Positions 11,975 to 20,425 of a DNA stretch of 64,000 nt are shown piece after piece (position 1 is the first letter of the stretch; every line of letters starts with the position of its first letter). Made by a program: the position numbers and the translations under genes. Under the pieces are notes generated by a model, which was not told the origin of the DNA, made no database searches, and saw nothing but the letters and a program-made list of their open reading frames with translations. The stretch is taken from contig NZ_SRZX01000005.1 of NCBI RefSeq assembly GCF_004792665.1, positions 1 to 64,000 of the forward strand, written 5' to 3'. This stretch comes from Marinobacter orientalis (GTDB lineage: Bacteria > Pseudomonadota > Gammaproteobacteria > Pseudomonadales > Oleiphilaceae).

Positions 11975-12859
11975 ATGGATCAATTCAGAAACATTGGCGT
12001 GATTGGCCGCATGGGCAGTGTCAAAGTGGTCGAATCGCTACGTCAGCTCAAGCAGTATCTGGTGAACAACCATTATCACGTGATCATCGAAGAAGACACT
12101 GCCAGCATGCTGCCGGGCCACGGCCTGCAGGTGGCAAGCAAGAAGCTTCTGGGGGAAATCTGTGATCTGGTGATCGTGGTTGGTGGTGACGGCAGCCTGC
12201 TTGGCGCCGCCAGGGAACTGGCCAAGTCGAAAATTCCGCTGTTGGGTGTGAATCGTGGCCGCCTGGGTTTTCTGACCGACATATCACCGTCTGATCTGGA
12301 AGAGCGGCTGGGCAAGGTCCTCGACGGTGAATACATCGAAGAGACGCGCTTCCTTCTGGATGGGCATGTAGAACGCAATGGCCAGCCCCTCGGATTCGGA
12401 ACCGCACTGAACGACGTTGTGCTTCATCCGGGCAAGTCCACGCGGATGATCGGCTTCGATCTGTATATCGACGGTCATTTCGTATACAGCCAGAGATCGG
12501 ATGGCCTTATTGTATCCACACCGACCGGGTCGACTGCGTATTCTCTCTCGGCGGGCGGGCCCATCATGCATCCCAAACTTGATGCCGTTGTGCTTGTGCC
12601 GATGTTCCCGCACACCCTGAGTAGCCGACCGATCGTGGTAGACGGTAAAAGCGAGATCAAACTGGTGATTGGTGAAACCAACGAAACCTATCCGCAGATC
12701 AGTTTCGACGGCCAGATGAACATTGCCTGTGCCCCCGGCGATATCATCCGTATCACCAAGAAGCCCTTCAAGATCCGTCTTATTCATCCAGCGGATCACA
12801 ATTTTTACGCCACATGCCGGGACAAGCTGGGCTGGGCCAGTGAGATTGCAGCGAGTTAA
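11975..12859 (+). CDS. nadK: NAD kinase
   Basis: The 294-residue enzyme phosphorylates NAD+ at the 2' position of the adenosine ribose to make NADP+ in the cytoplasm. The hallmark GGDGS is at residues 70-74, with catalytic Asp72, followed by the NAD-binding NxxxLGFL region (VNRGRLGFLTD) and the conserved TPTGSTAYSLSAGG. Length matches E. coli NadK (292). ATG 11975 is preceded by AGGAAG; an upstream in-frame start at 11903 lies inside the inverted repeat and has no site. The metallophosphoesterase gene follows after four bases, so the two are likely co-transcribed. Confidence 0.97.
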   Translation: MDQFRNIGVIGRMGSVKVVESLRQLKQYLVNNHYHVIIEEDTASMLPGHGLQVASKKLLGEICDLVIVVGGDGSLLGAARELAKSKIPLLGVNRGRLGFLTDISPSDLEERLGKVLDGEYIEETRFLLDGHVERNGQPLGFGTALNDVVLHPGKSTRMIGFDLYIDGHFVYSQRSDGLIVSTPTGSTAYSLSAGGPIMHPKLDAVVLVPMFPHTLSSRPIVVDGKSEIKLVIGETNETYPQISFDGQMNIACAPGDIIRITKKPFKIRLIHPADHNFYATCRDKLGWASEIAAS

Positions 12860-12863
12860 AAAC

Positions 12864-13877
12864 ATGGTAGGACAGGCTAGATCCGCAAGCCGCGGCTACG
12901 ACATCATCGGCGATATTCACGGGTGCGCCCACACTCTGGAGCGCCTGCTGGCCCAGATGGGCTACCGTAAGGTCAACGGCATTTACGAGCACCCGCGGCG
13001 CCAGGCCATATTCATCGGCGATATTATTGACCGGGGCCCCCGTATCCGCGAGGCACTGCACCTGGTGCGGGGCATGGTCGAGCACGGCTCCGCCCGCATT
13101 GTCATGGGAAATCACGAATACAACGCCCTTGGTTATTGCACCCGCGCCCGACCGGGCAGCGGCAAGACTTTCCTGCGTGAGCACAACGCCCGCCATGACC
13201 GTCTGATCCGTGAAACCCTTGAGCAGTTCGAACATCATCCCCATGAATGGAATGAGTTTCTGGAGTGGTTCTACACCATTCCGCTGTTTATCGACGAACA
13301 GGACTTCCGCGCGGTGCATGCCTGCTGGGACAGTGATCTGATCAACAAATTCAAGGAAAGCCAGGGTGGTGCCTGTATTGACGACGATTTTCTCCACGCC
13401 TCTGCTGCTATCGAGTCTTTTGCCGGCCAGGTAATGGATACGCTTCTGCGGGGCACCGATCTGCGGCTACCGCCGGGAGTCAAAATCACCGGCAAGGATG
13501 GTTATGTGAGGGAGTTCTTCCGCACCAAGTTCTGGGCGGACAACCCGAAAACATACGCCGATGTGGTGTTTCAGCCGGATCCGTTGCCCGCAGAGGTTGC
13601 CTGTCGTGAGCTGACCGATGCCGAGCGCAGCCAGTTGATCAGCTATCCGGCCTCGGCACCGCCGGTGTTTGTGGGTCATTACTGGATGGAGGGTGAGCCG
13701 GTGCCCCTCAAGCACAACGTCGCCTGTATAGATTTCAGTGCCGTCAAGTACGGCAAACTGGTGGCTTATCGGCTGGACGGCGAACGCACCCTGTCCCGGG
13801 ACAAGTTTGTCTGGGTGGATGTGGAACGGCCGGAGCAGGCGGAGTATCCCGCCAGTGAAGACAGCGTGGCGAGGTAG
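12864..13877 (+). CDS. Calcineurin-like metallophosphoesterase
   Basis: The 337-residue protein has the metallophosphatase blocks GDIHG (about 18-22), GDIIDRGP (about 54-61) and GNHE (about 87-90), which bind two metal ions. It resembles the diadenosine tetraphosphatase/PrpE branch, so a phosphoprotein or dinucleotide polyphosphate substrate is possible, but specificity cannot be set from sequence. ATG 12864 lies four bases after the nadK stop, and the next gene starts three bases after its own stop, which makes a tight nadK-phosphoesterase-rhomboid operon. Confidence 0.88.
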   Translation: MVGQARSASRGYDIIGDIHGCAHTLERLLAQMGYRKVNGIYEHPRRQAIFIGDIIDRGPRIREALHLVRGMVEHGSARIVMGNHEYNALGYCTRARPGSGKTFLREHNARHDRLIRETLEQFEHHPHEWNEFLEWFYTIPLFIDEQDFRAVHACWDSDLINKFKESQGGACIDDDFLHASAAIESFAGQVMDTLLRGTDLRLPPGVKITGKDGYVREFFRTKFWADNPKTYADVVFQPDPLPAEVACRELTDAERSQLISYPASAPPVFVGHYWMEGEPVPLKHNVACIDFSAVKYGKLVAYRLDGERTLSRDKFVWVDVERPEQAEYPASEDSVAR

Positions 13878-13880
13878 CCT

Positions 13881-14756
13881 GTGTACCGAATCAAGCAGAT
13901 CGACACTTCGATCAACCTGGAAGGTTTCAGCCGCTGGCTGAAAGAGCAGGGAGTAGACCACCGGATTACCGAGGAGGGCGGATACCAGGTGCTCTGGCTG
14001 GAAAATCCGGAGCATACGGAGCCGGTGCTACAGGCCCTGGAGCGTTTTCTGAGTGAGCCTGAGATCCAGCAGGCAGTCAATACCACCGTACAATCGCCGG
14101 TCTTTGTGGGCGGACGGTGGCAACCGTCGCCCCGCCACGCCCCGATAGTGCTGGGGATGATTCTGCTGGCTCTGCTAATGGCATGGGTGACCGCCATGGG
14201 CCAGAATCAGCTATCCACCCTGCTGATGTTTGTAGATCCACGATTTTACGACTGGGGCACCATGGCGGATCGTGTTGAGGCGCTTTCCTCAACCCTGGCG
14301 AGTGGTCAGATCTGGCGCCTGATTACGCCGGATTTCCTGCACTTCAGCTGGACTCACATCATATTCAATTCTGTCATGCTCTGGTTTCTGGGCAGCCAGA
14401 TAGAGTGGTTTGATGGTCGTGCCCGGTTATTGTTGTTATTTGTGGTGACCAGCCTGCTGTCCAATGGATTGCAGTATATCGTTTCCGGCCCCTTGTTCGG
14501 TGGCCTGTCCGGGGTGGTTTACGGCATCCTCGGCTACTGCTGGCTGAGCCAGCGGCAGGTGCCCAGGTTCCAGTTTCCTCCTGCCCTGATTACGTTTGCT
14601 GTGGCGTGGATGGTCATCGGTTTCACATCCCTGCCGGAAGTTCTGGGATTGGGCCGGATGGCGAATGAGGCCCACCTGGGGGGCTTCGTGGCTGGCCTGG
14701 CCCTGGCGGCGGTTTTGCCGGTGCCAAAAAAAGCCCCGCGCAGTGGCGGGGCATGA
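13881..14756 (+). CDS. GlpG-like rhomboid intramembrane serine protease
   Basis: Rhomboids cut transmembrane substrates inside the lipid bilayer. The 291-residue protein has an N-terminal cytoplasmic domain of about 85 residues, then six or seven membrane helices. The catalytic Ser210 lies in GGLSG and the partner His265 in EAHLGG; the oxyanion-type His159 and Asn163 are in HFSWTHIIFN. Spacing matches E. coli GlpG (Ser201, His254). It starts with GTG at 13881, preceded by GAGG. The last codons overlap, on the other strand, the terminator of the putative Fur-controlled small RNA. Confidence 0.93.
   Translation: MYRIKQIDTSINLEGFSRWLKEQGVDHRITEEGGYQVLWLENPEHTEPVLQALERFLSEPEIQQAVNTTVQSPVFVGGRWQPSPRHAPIVLGMILLALLMAWVTAMGQNQLSTLLMFVDPRFYDWGTMADRVEALSSTLASGQIWRLITPDFLHFSWTHIIFNSVMLWFLGSQIEWFDGRARLLLLFVVTSLLSNGLQYIVSGPLFGGLSGVVYGILGYCWLSQRQVPRFQFPPALITFAVAWMVIGFTSLPEVLGLGRMANEAHLGGFVAGLALAAVLPVPKKAPRSGGA
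14726..14752 (-). terminator. Intrinsic terminator, minus strand
   Basis: GCCCCGC (14733-14739) pairs with GCGGGGC (14746-14752). On the minus strand the stem is followed by seven T (14732-14726), a strong intrinsic terminator. On the plus strand no T-run follows, so it does not end the rhomboid transcript. It lies opposite the last codons of the rhomboid gene. Confidence 0.8.
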
Positions 14757-14814
14757 AAAGAGCGTTTAGCTCCTGATGAGAGAGACCAAATGAACACGAC
14801 CTTCGTCATTTGGT
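14726..14814 (-). ncRNA. Putative Fur-regulated small RNA (RyhB/PrrF-like)
   Basis: On the minus strand a promoter (TTGACA, 18-base spacer, TATCAT) is covered by a near-perfect Fur box and is followed by an intrinsic terminator. The predicted transcript runs from A at 14814 to the T-run ending at 14726, about 89 nt, close to RyhB (90 nt). It opens with a stem ACCAAATGA/TCATTTGGT, then a pyrimidine-rich single-stranded CTCTCTCATC, a small AGGAGC/GCTCTT hairpin, a U-rich CTCTTTTC, and a GC stem with a seven-T tail, all typical of Hfq-dependent RNAs. No protein frame is apparent. Promoter, operator and terminator are seen; regulation and targets are inferred. Confidence 0.65.
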
Positions 14815-14816
14815 GA

Positions 14817-14835
14817 GTTAATGATAATCATTATC
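14817..14835. promoter_or_regulatory. Fur box
   Basis: GTTAATGATAATCATTATC matches the 19-base Fur consensus at 18 of 19 positions (only position 2 differs). It covers the -10 and most of the spacer of the minus-strand promoter, and lies 49 bases before the DUF1315 start on the plus strand. Fur with Fe2+ should repress here and release when iron is scarce. Confidence 0.85.
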
Positions 14836-14850
14836 GTTTATTGCTGTCAA
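14821..14850 (-). promoter_or_regulatory. Sigma70 promoter of the putative small RNA
   Basis: On the minus strand, TTGACA is at 14850-14845 and TATCAT (5/6) at 14826-14821, with an 18-base spacer. A start at A14814 would be seven bases after the -10. The Fur box overlaps it, as in classical Fur-repressed promoters. Confidence 0.7.
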
Positions 14851-14883
14851 CGGGTTTGCCCACTTTTTTAGCTGGAGAATGAA

Positions 14884-15183
14884 ATGACATACGAAGAGCT
14901 GATCGAGCGGCTGGATCCGGCGGTCTATCAGAGTCTCAAGCGTGCCCTGGAGCTGGGCAAATGGCCGGACGGCCGCAAGCTGAACGACGAGCAACGCTCG
15001 ATCTGCATGGAAGCGGTTATCTATTACGAGGATCATCACCAGATCCCCATGGAAGAGCGGGTTGGTTACCTTGATCGTGGCAAGAAAGCCGGTACCGCGT
15101 GTGACCCCAGTGTTGCACGCACTGCAGGGAATTCCGGCAATGGCGCGGCGGACCCCGACCAGTTCTTCGAGGTGAAGTCTTGA
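14884..15183 (+). CDS. DUF1315 (YeaC-type) small protein
   Basis: The 99-residue cytoplasmic protein belongs to the uncharacterised DUF1315/YeaC family: TYEELIERLDPAVYQSLKRA, then a hydrophilic core with EVIYYED-like helix (EAVIYYEDHHQIPMEER). The C-terminal 25 residues are low-complexity. ATG 14884 has a GGAGAATGAA context upstream. It starts 49 bases after the Fur box, and its stop overlaps the start of the DUF2797 gene, so the two are translationally coupled. Function is unknown. Confidence 0.85.
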   Translation: MTYEELIERLDPAVYQSLKRALELGKWPDGRKLNDEQRSICMEAVIYYEDHHQIPMEERVGYLDRGKKAGTACDPSVARTAGNSGNGAADPDQFFEVKS

Positions 15184-16022
15184 CCGCACTGGTTGATGTG
15201 ACTGGCCGCCTGCGCAAGATGCCGGCCGAGCCTGGTAACCCGGTCAGCTATACCATCCGGGTGGGTGACACCCGTGTGCCATTGAACGAGATGATCGGTT
15301 ATCCCCTGCAGTTTGATTTTGACGGGGTGATACGCTGTATCAACTGCGACCGGAAGACCAACAAGAGTTTCAGCCAGGGTTTTTGTTATCCCTGTTTCCG
15401 AAAACTGGCCGCCTGTGACAGCTGTATCATGAGTCCCGAAAAGTGCCATTATCATGAAGGCACCTGCCGCGAGCCGGAGTGGGGTGAAACACACTGCATG
15501 ATTGAGCATGTGGTTTATCTGGCCAACTCGTCCGGCCTGAAAGTCGGCATTACCCGTGGCTCGCAAGTACCCACCCGCTGGATTGATCAGGGTGCCGTCG
15601 ATGCCATCCCCATGGTGAGGGTTACCACCCGCCAGTTGGCGGGGTTCGTGGAAGTGGTGTGCAAGAAACACGTGGCGGACCGCACCAACTGGCGGGCGAT
15701 GCTGAAGGGTGACATCCCGGAACTGGATCTGGTTGCCGAGCGCCGGCGCATCCTGGATCTGGTTGCCGACGACCTGTCCGCACTTCGGGCCACCCACGGT
15801 GAAAGCGCCATCCGGGCTGTGGATGAGCAGAGCCTTGCCCTGGGTTATCCGGTCCAGGTGTGGCCCAGAACCATAAAAACCCATAATCTGGACAAATTAC
15901 CCACCGCGGAAGGTGTGCTTCAGGGGATAAAAGGCCAGTACCTCATTCTCGACACAGGCGTGATCAACATCCGCAAGTACACCGGTTACGAAGTCCGCTT
16001 CCGGGTCTATTCGAACAACTGA
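15180..16022 (+). CDS. DUF2797 cysteine-rich protein
   Basis: The 280-residue protein belongs to the uncharacterised DUF2797 family. Its first half contains a cysteine cluster (Cys53, 56, 69, 72, 79, 82, 89, 96, 106), likely binding zinc or a cluster. Directly after, VVYLANSSGLKVGITRG (111-127) and TRW (132-134) resemble the core of GIY-YIG/T5orf172 nuclease-like folds. It begins with TTG at 15180, overlapping the upstream TGA, with GAGGTG before it. The pepN gene follows 30 bases later, as I recall for Pseudomonas. Catalytic role is not established. Confidence 0.85.
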   Translation: MTALVDVTGRLRKMPAEPGNPVSYTIRVGDTRVPLNEMIGYPLQFDFDGVIRCINCDRKTNKSFSQGFCYPCFRKLAACDSCIMSPEKCHYHEGTCREPEWGETHCMIEHVVYLANSSGLKVGITRGSQVPTRWIDQGAVDAIPMVRVTTRQLAGFVEVVCKKHVADRTNWRAMLKGDIPELDLVAERRRILDLVADDLSALRATHGESAIRAVDEQSLALGYPVQVWPRTIKTHNLDKLPTAEGVLQGIKGQYLILDTGVINIRKYTGYEVRFRVYSNN

Positions 16023-16052
16023 GCCGGGCCCAACCACTTATGGAGATAGCGA

Positions 16053-18701
16053 ATGCGTACCAGCCAGCCACAGACCATTTACCTGAAGGATTACCGCGTC
16101 CCTGTTTTTCTGGTGGACCACGTTGACCTGCGTTTCGAACTGTTTGACGATGGCGCACGGGTGCACAGCGTCCTGTCCATGCGCCGCAACCCCGGCAGCG
16201 ACAGTGCTGACAAAAGCCTGGAACTGAATGGCGACCCCCTGACAACGCTGGAGTCGCTCAGCCTGGATGGCAGTGAGCTGGCAAAAGATGCTTTTGAGGA
16301 TCGTGCCGATAAACTGGTGATCCATGAAGTGCCGGACAGCTTTGAACTGGATGTGGTGACCTGGCTCGAGCCACAGAACAACACCCGCCTGGAAGGTCTA
16401 TACCAGTCTTCCGGGATGTTCTGTACCCAGTGCGAGGCCGAAGGTTTCCGCTGCATCACCTATTTTCCCGATCGTCCCGATGTAATGGCCCGTTTTCGCA
16501 CCCGTATCGAAGCGGACAAGGCCAGCTTCCCCATCCTGCTTTCCAATGGCAATGATGTGGAAAAGGGCGATCTGGACGGAGGCAGGCACTTTGTAACCTG
16601 GGAGGATCCATTTCCCAAGCCCTGTTATCTGTTTGCCCTGGTGGCTGGCAATCTGGTGGAGAAACGGGATAGCTTCCATACCATGTCCGGCCGCGATATC
16701 GATCTGCGCATGTACGTGGAGCCGCGCAACGCCGAGAAGTGCGAGCACGCCATGGATTCCCTCAAGCGCGCCATGCGCTGGGACGAAGAGGTGTACGGCC
16801 GCGAATACGATCTGGATATCTTCATGATCGTGGCGGTGGATGACTTCAACATGGGCGCCATGGAGAACAAGGGGCTGAATATTTTCAACTCCTCCTGTGT
16901 GCTGGCCAGCCAGGAAACCGCAACAGATCAGGCCTTCCAGCGTATCGAGTCGATCGTGGCCCACGAGTATTTCCACAACTGGTCCGGAAACCGCGTTACC
17001 TGCCGTGACTGGTTTCAGCTGAGCCTGAAAGAAGGCTTCACCGTGTTCCGCGATTCCCAGTTCTCCGCCGATATGGGTTCGCCTACGGTCAAGCGTATCG
17101 AAGACGCCGCCATGCTGCGAACGGCCCAGTTCGCCGAGGATTCGGGGCCTATGGCCCATCCGGTGCGCCCCGAGTCCTATATGGAAATCACCAACTTCTA
17201 CACCCTGACGATCTATGAAAAGGGATGTGAAGTGGTTGGTATGATCCACACGCTGCTTGGCCCCGACATGTTCCGCAAAGGCAGCGACCTTTATTTCGAG
17301 CGGCATGATGGCCAGGCCGTGACCACCGACGACTTTGTCCGGGCCATGGAAGACGCCAGTGGCCGGGATCTGTCACAGTTCCGCCTCTGGTACGAACAGG
17401 CGGGCACACCAGAGCTGACGGTGCAGGATGAATATGATCGGGCAGCCGGGATCTATCGCCTGACGATTGATCAGACAATTCCGGAGACCCCGGGCCAAAC
17501 CAACAAGAAGCCCCAGCATATCCCCTTTGCCATCGGGCTTTTGGGGACTGGCGGTGAATCCCTGCCGCTGAAACTGGGCGCCGGTGAAACCGAGGCACCG
17601 ACAGACCGGGTGCTGGAGCTGACCGAGGCCAGCCACACCTTTGAATTCCATGATCTCAGCGAGCGTCCGGTTCCATCCCTGCTGAGAAACTTCTCGGCTC
17701 CTGTCAGGGTTTACTATCCCTGGACACGGGACCAGTTGATGTTCCTTATGAGTCACGACCCGGATGGATTCAATCGTTGGGACGCCGGCCAGCGACTGGC
17801 CGTTGATGTGATCAGCGGGCTGGTGGGAGAAACCGGTAGCGAAGCGGTCGATTCCGGATTAACCGAAGCTTACCGGGGACTGCTGGCAGATGAGTCCCTG
17901 GACCAGGCGCTGGTTGCGAAAATGCTGCAGTTGCCCTCCGAAGCCTACCTGATTGAGCTGGCTGACAGCCCTAATGTGCCGGATATTCACCGCGCCCGCG
18001 AAAAGGTGCTTGGGCACCTTGCGACTGCTCTGCGGGATGATCTGCTTGCCTGCTATCAGCGCAACACCGTCGAGGGCAGCTATGAGGTGACGCCGGATGC
18101 GGTTGCCCGCAGGAGCCTGCGAAATACCGCGCTCGCCTGGCTGCTCCATATGGATGATGAGGAGGGCCGGACACTGGCGGAAAGCCAGTTTGAAAAGGCA
18201 GACAACATGACCGACCGTATGGGGGCATTGCGTGCACTGGTGAATTCCGGTTATGAGCAGGAATGTGAGCGGACACTGAATGCCTTCTATGAGCAGTGGA
18301 AGGACGACCCGCAGGTAGTGGAACAGTGGTTTGCGGTTCAGGCCGGCAGCAGCCGCAGAGGAAGTCTGCCTGAAATTCGTCAGTTGATGGCTCACCCCGC
18401 GTTTGACTGGAAAAACCCCAACAAAATCCGCTCCGTGATTGGTGTGTTTGCCGGCCAGAACCTGCCGGCATTTCATGCCGAGGATGGCTCAGGCTACCGG
18501 TTCCTTGAAGAGCAGGTGCGCCGGCTTGACGACAGCAACCCGCAAATCGCCGCGAGACTGGTGTCTCCTCTGACCAGGTGGCGCAAGTTTGCGCCGGTGC
18601 ACGGCGAACAGATGAAAGCGGCACTTGAAGCCATCAGGGACAAACCCGGCTTGTCCCGGGATGTCTACGAGGTGGTCCACAAAAGCCTCGCCGGCAAGTA
18701 G
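16053..18701 (+). CDS. pepN: Aminopeptidase N
   Basis: PepN is a cytoplasmic M1 zinc metallopeptidase that removes N-terminal residues from peptides. The 882-residue length matches E. coli PepN (870). The exopeptidase motif GAMEN is at 268-272, the zinc ligands His304 and His308 lie in HEYFH with catalytic Glu305, and the third ligand Glu327 is 23 residues after His304 as in E. coli. Domains in order are the N-terminal beta domain, the thermolysin-like domain, a beta sandwich and the helical C-terminal domain. It is the last gene of the block behind the Fur box. Confidence 0.97.
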   Translation: MRTSQPQTIYLKDYRVPVFLVDHVDLRFELFDDGARVHSVLSMRRNPGSDSADKSLELNGDPLTTLESLSLDGSELAKDAFEDRADKLVIHEVPDSFELDVVTWLEPQNNTRLEGLYQSSGMFCTQCEAEGFRCITYFPDRPDVMARFRTRIEADKASFPILLSNGNDVEKGDLDGGRHFVTWEDPFPKPCYLFALVAGNLVEKRDSFHTMSGRDIDLRMYVEPRNAEKCEHAMDSLKRAMRWDEEVYGREYDLDIFMIVAVDDFNMGAMENKGLNIFNSSCVLASQETATDQAFQRIESIVAHEYFHNWSGNRVTCRDWFQLSLKEGFTVFRDSQFSADMGSPTVKRIEDAAMLRTAQFAEDSGPMAHPVRPESYMEITNFYTLTIYEKGCEVVGMIHTLLGPDMFRKGSDLYFERHDGQAVTTDDFVRAMEDASGRDLSQFRLWYEQAGTPELTVQDEYDRAAGIYRLTIDQTIPETPGQTNKKPQHIPFAIGLLGTGGESLPLKLGAGETEAPTDRVLELTEASHTFEFHDLSERPVPSLLRNFSAPVRVYYPWTRDQLMFLMSHDPDGFNRWDAGQRLAVDVISGLVGETGSEAVDSGLTEAYRGLLADESLDQALVAKMLQLPSEAYLIELADSPNVPDIHRAREKVLGHLATALRDDLLACYQRNTVEGSYEVTPDAVARRSLRNTALAWLLHMDDEEGRTLAESQFEKADNMTDRMGALRALVNSGYEQECERTLNAFYEQWKDDPQVVEQWFAVQAGSSRRGSLPEIRQLMAHPAFDWKNPNKIRSVIGVFAGQNLPAFHAEDGSGYRFLEEQVRRLDDSNPQIAARLVSPLTRWRKFAPVHGEQMKAALEAIRDKPGLSRDVYEVVHKSLAGK

Positions 18702-18772
18702 GTGAAGGGTTCAGTTGTGTCGGCCTGCGGTTTCGCCAGGCCTGCCGCAGGCGGATACAAAATCGCACTTTC

Positions 18773-18793
18773 GGTCGATAGACACTATCGGCC
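18773..18793. promoter_or_regulatory. Palindromic operator candidate before the DUF1329 operon
   Basis: CGATAG-ACA-CTATCG (18776-18790) is a perfect 6-base inverted repeat with a 3-base centre; with one mismatch the arms extend to nine (GGTCGATAG/CTATCGGCC). It is directly followed by GATCGG. Symmetry and length fit a TetR- or LuxR-type dimer site. It lies 91 bases before the DUF1329 start. Confidence 0.45.
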
Positions 18794-18883
18794 GATCGGT
18801 TAGTCTGTCAGCAGCCGCTATTCCATGACAACACAATAAGAAAAGCCTTACGCAGGGCTTTCAGACAGATTTAAGGTTAAACA

Positions 18884-20272
18884 ATGAAATACAAAAACAA
18901 CGTGATTCTAGGCAGTTTGTTTGCTTTTTCTGTTTTTGCCATGCCAGTCAATGCTGCTGTTTCCGCCAGTGAAGCTGCCCGTCTGGGGCAGGATCTGACT
19001 CCGTTCGGTTCCGTCAAAACCGGTAACGAGGCCGGAACCATTCCGCCCTGGACCGGGGGGCTGACTGAAGTGCCTGAGGGCTACGGGGGGAGTGGCCAGC
19101 ACCACATCGACCCGTTCCCGCAGGACGAGGTGCTGTTTACCATCACTCCGTCGAACATGGACCAGTACGAAGAACACCTGACCGATGGCCTCCGCGCCAT
19201 GCTGGAAACCTATCCCACCACCTTCCGTATTCCGGTCTACAAAAGCAGGCGCACCCACGCCGTTCCGGACTGGGTTGCGGAAAACACCAGAGAAAATGCT
19301 GTTGAAGCGGAAATCGTGGGGGAAGGTGCGGGCATTGATGGCGCTTTTGCCGGTTATCCCTTCCCGATTCTTCACGGCAACAACGAGGAAAAAGCCTGGC
19401 AGGTTATCTGGAACCATCTGACCCGCTGGCGCGGGGTCAATATCACCCGTCGCTCCAGTGAAGTTGCCGTACAGACCGATGGTGATTACTCACTGGTTAC
19501 CTCACAGCAGGAAGCCTTCTTCAATTATTACAACCCCGAGGGCAGTGAGGAAGAACTGGATAACGTTATCTTCTATTACCTGTCGTTCACTCAATCCCCT
19601 CCGCGTCTTGCCGGTGGTGCTATTCTGGTCCATGAAACCCTGAACCAGATTATCAATCCGCGTAATGGTTGGGGTTATAACGCGGGCCAGCGTCGTGTTC
19701 GTCGTGCGCCCAATCTCGGTTACGATTCTCCGATCGCAGCAGCAGACAATCTGCGCACAGCCGATGACACCGACATCTTCAACGGTGCTCTTGATCGCTA
19801 TAACTGGGACTATGAGGGAATGCGCGAAATCTACATTCCTTACAACAATTACGAGCTTGGCGAGGCAGGAACGCCTTATTCAGAGATACTGGGCATTTCT
19901 CACCTGAATCCGGATCTGACACGTTGGGAGCTCCACCGGGTGCACGTGGTGGAGGCGACCCTGAAGGACGGAGAACGTCACATCTATGGCAAGCGTCGCT
20001 TCTACGTGGATGCTGACAGCTGGAATACGGTCCTGCTGGATCAGTATGACGGCCGCGGCGAACTTTGGCGCGTGACCATGGGCATGCTGAAGAACTATTA
20101 TGAACTTCCGGGCGTCTGGACGGTTCTGGACGTGTATTATGACCTGCAGGCACGTCGTTATCACGTGCTGGGGCTGGATACCGAAGAGCCATCCACCCGC
20201 AGGTTCTCTGATGAAGTGCCCAATCGGCGTTACTTCTCACCGTCATCACTGCGGCGCAGGAGTGTGCGTTAA
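18884..20272 (+). CDS. DUF1329 periplasmic/outer-membrane protein
   Basis: The 462-residue precursor starts with a signal peptide ending at about residue 24-25 (VFAMPVNA). The rest is a DUF1329 protein, a LolA/LolB/LppX-like beta-rich fold family found in Gammaproteobacteria next to DUF1302 and RND exporters. Internal marks are EAGTIPPWTGGL near the N-terminus and KRRFYVDADSW late in the chain. It probably handles a lipid-like substrate in the periplasm with the exporter encoded two genes downstream; this is inference from fold and context. No DUF1302 partner is seen in the window. Confidence 0.88.
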   Translation: MKYKNNVILGSLFAFSVFAMPVNAAVSASEAARLGQDLTPFGSVKTGNEAGTIPPWTGGLTEVPEGYGGSGQHHIDPFPQDEVLFTITPSNMDQYEEHLTDGLRAMLETYPTTFRIPVYKSRRTHAVPDWVAENTRENAVEAEIVGEGAGIDGAFAGYPFPILHGNNEEKAWQVIWNHLTRWRGVNITRRSSEVAVQTDGDYSLVTSQQEAFFNYYNPEGSEEELDNVIFYYLSFTQSPPRLAGGAILVHETLNQIINPRNGWGYNAGQRRVRRAPNLGYDSPIAAADNLRTADDTDIFNGALDRYNWDYEGMREIYIPYNNYELGEAGTPYSEILGISHLNPDLTRWELHRVHVVEATLKDGERHIYGKRRFYVDADSWNTVLLDQYDGRGELWRVTMGMLKNYYELPGVWTVLDVYYDLQARRYHVLGLDTEEPSTRRFSDEVPNRRYFSPSSLRRRSVR

Positions 20273-20425
20273 CGTTTGCGCTTGCGGTGGTGCCTGATTT
20301 CCGCCGGAAACCTATGGTGGTGAACAGTGCCGGTGGCCGCAAGGTGCCGGTACGTTCGTAGTTCAAGCCGGTAGCGCCGGTAAAAGTAAAGTGACACAGT
20401 TCAAAACAACATATAGGCAATCTGA

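Noticed and set aside
18723..18752. Hairpin GCCTGCGG/CCGCAGGC after pepN
   Set aside because: Large loop and no T-run; not a convincing intrinsic terminator, though a Rho or processing site is possible.
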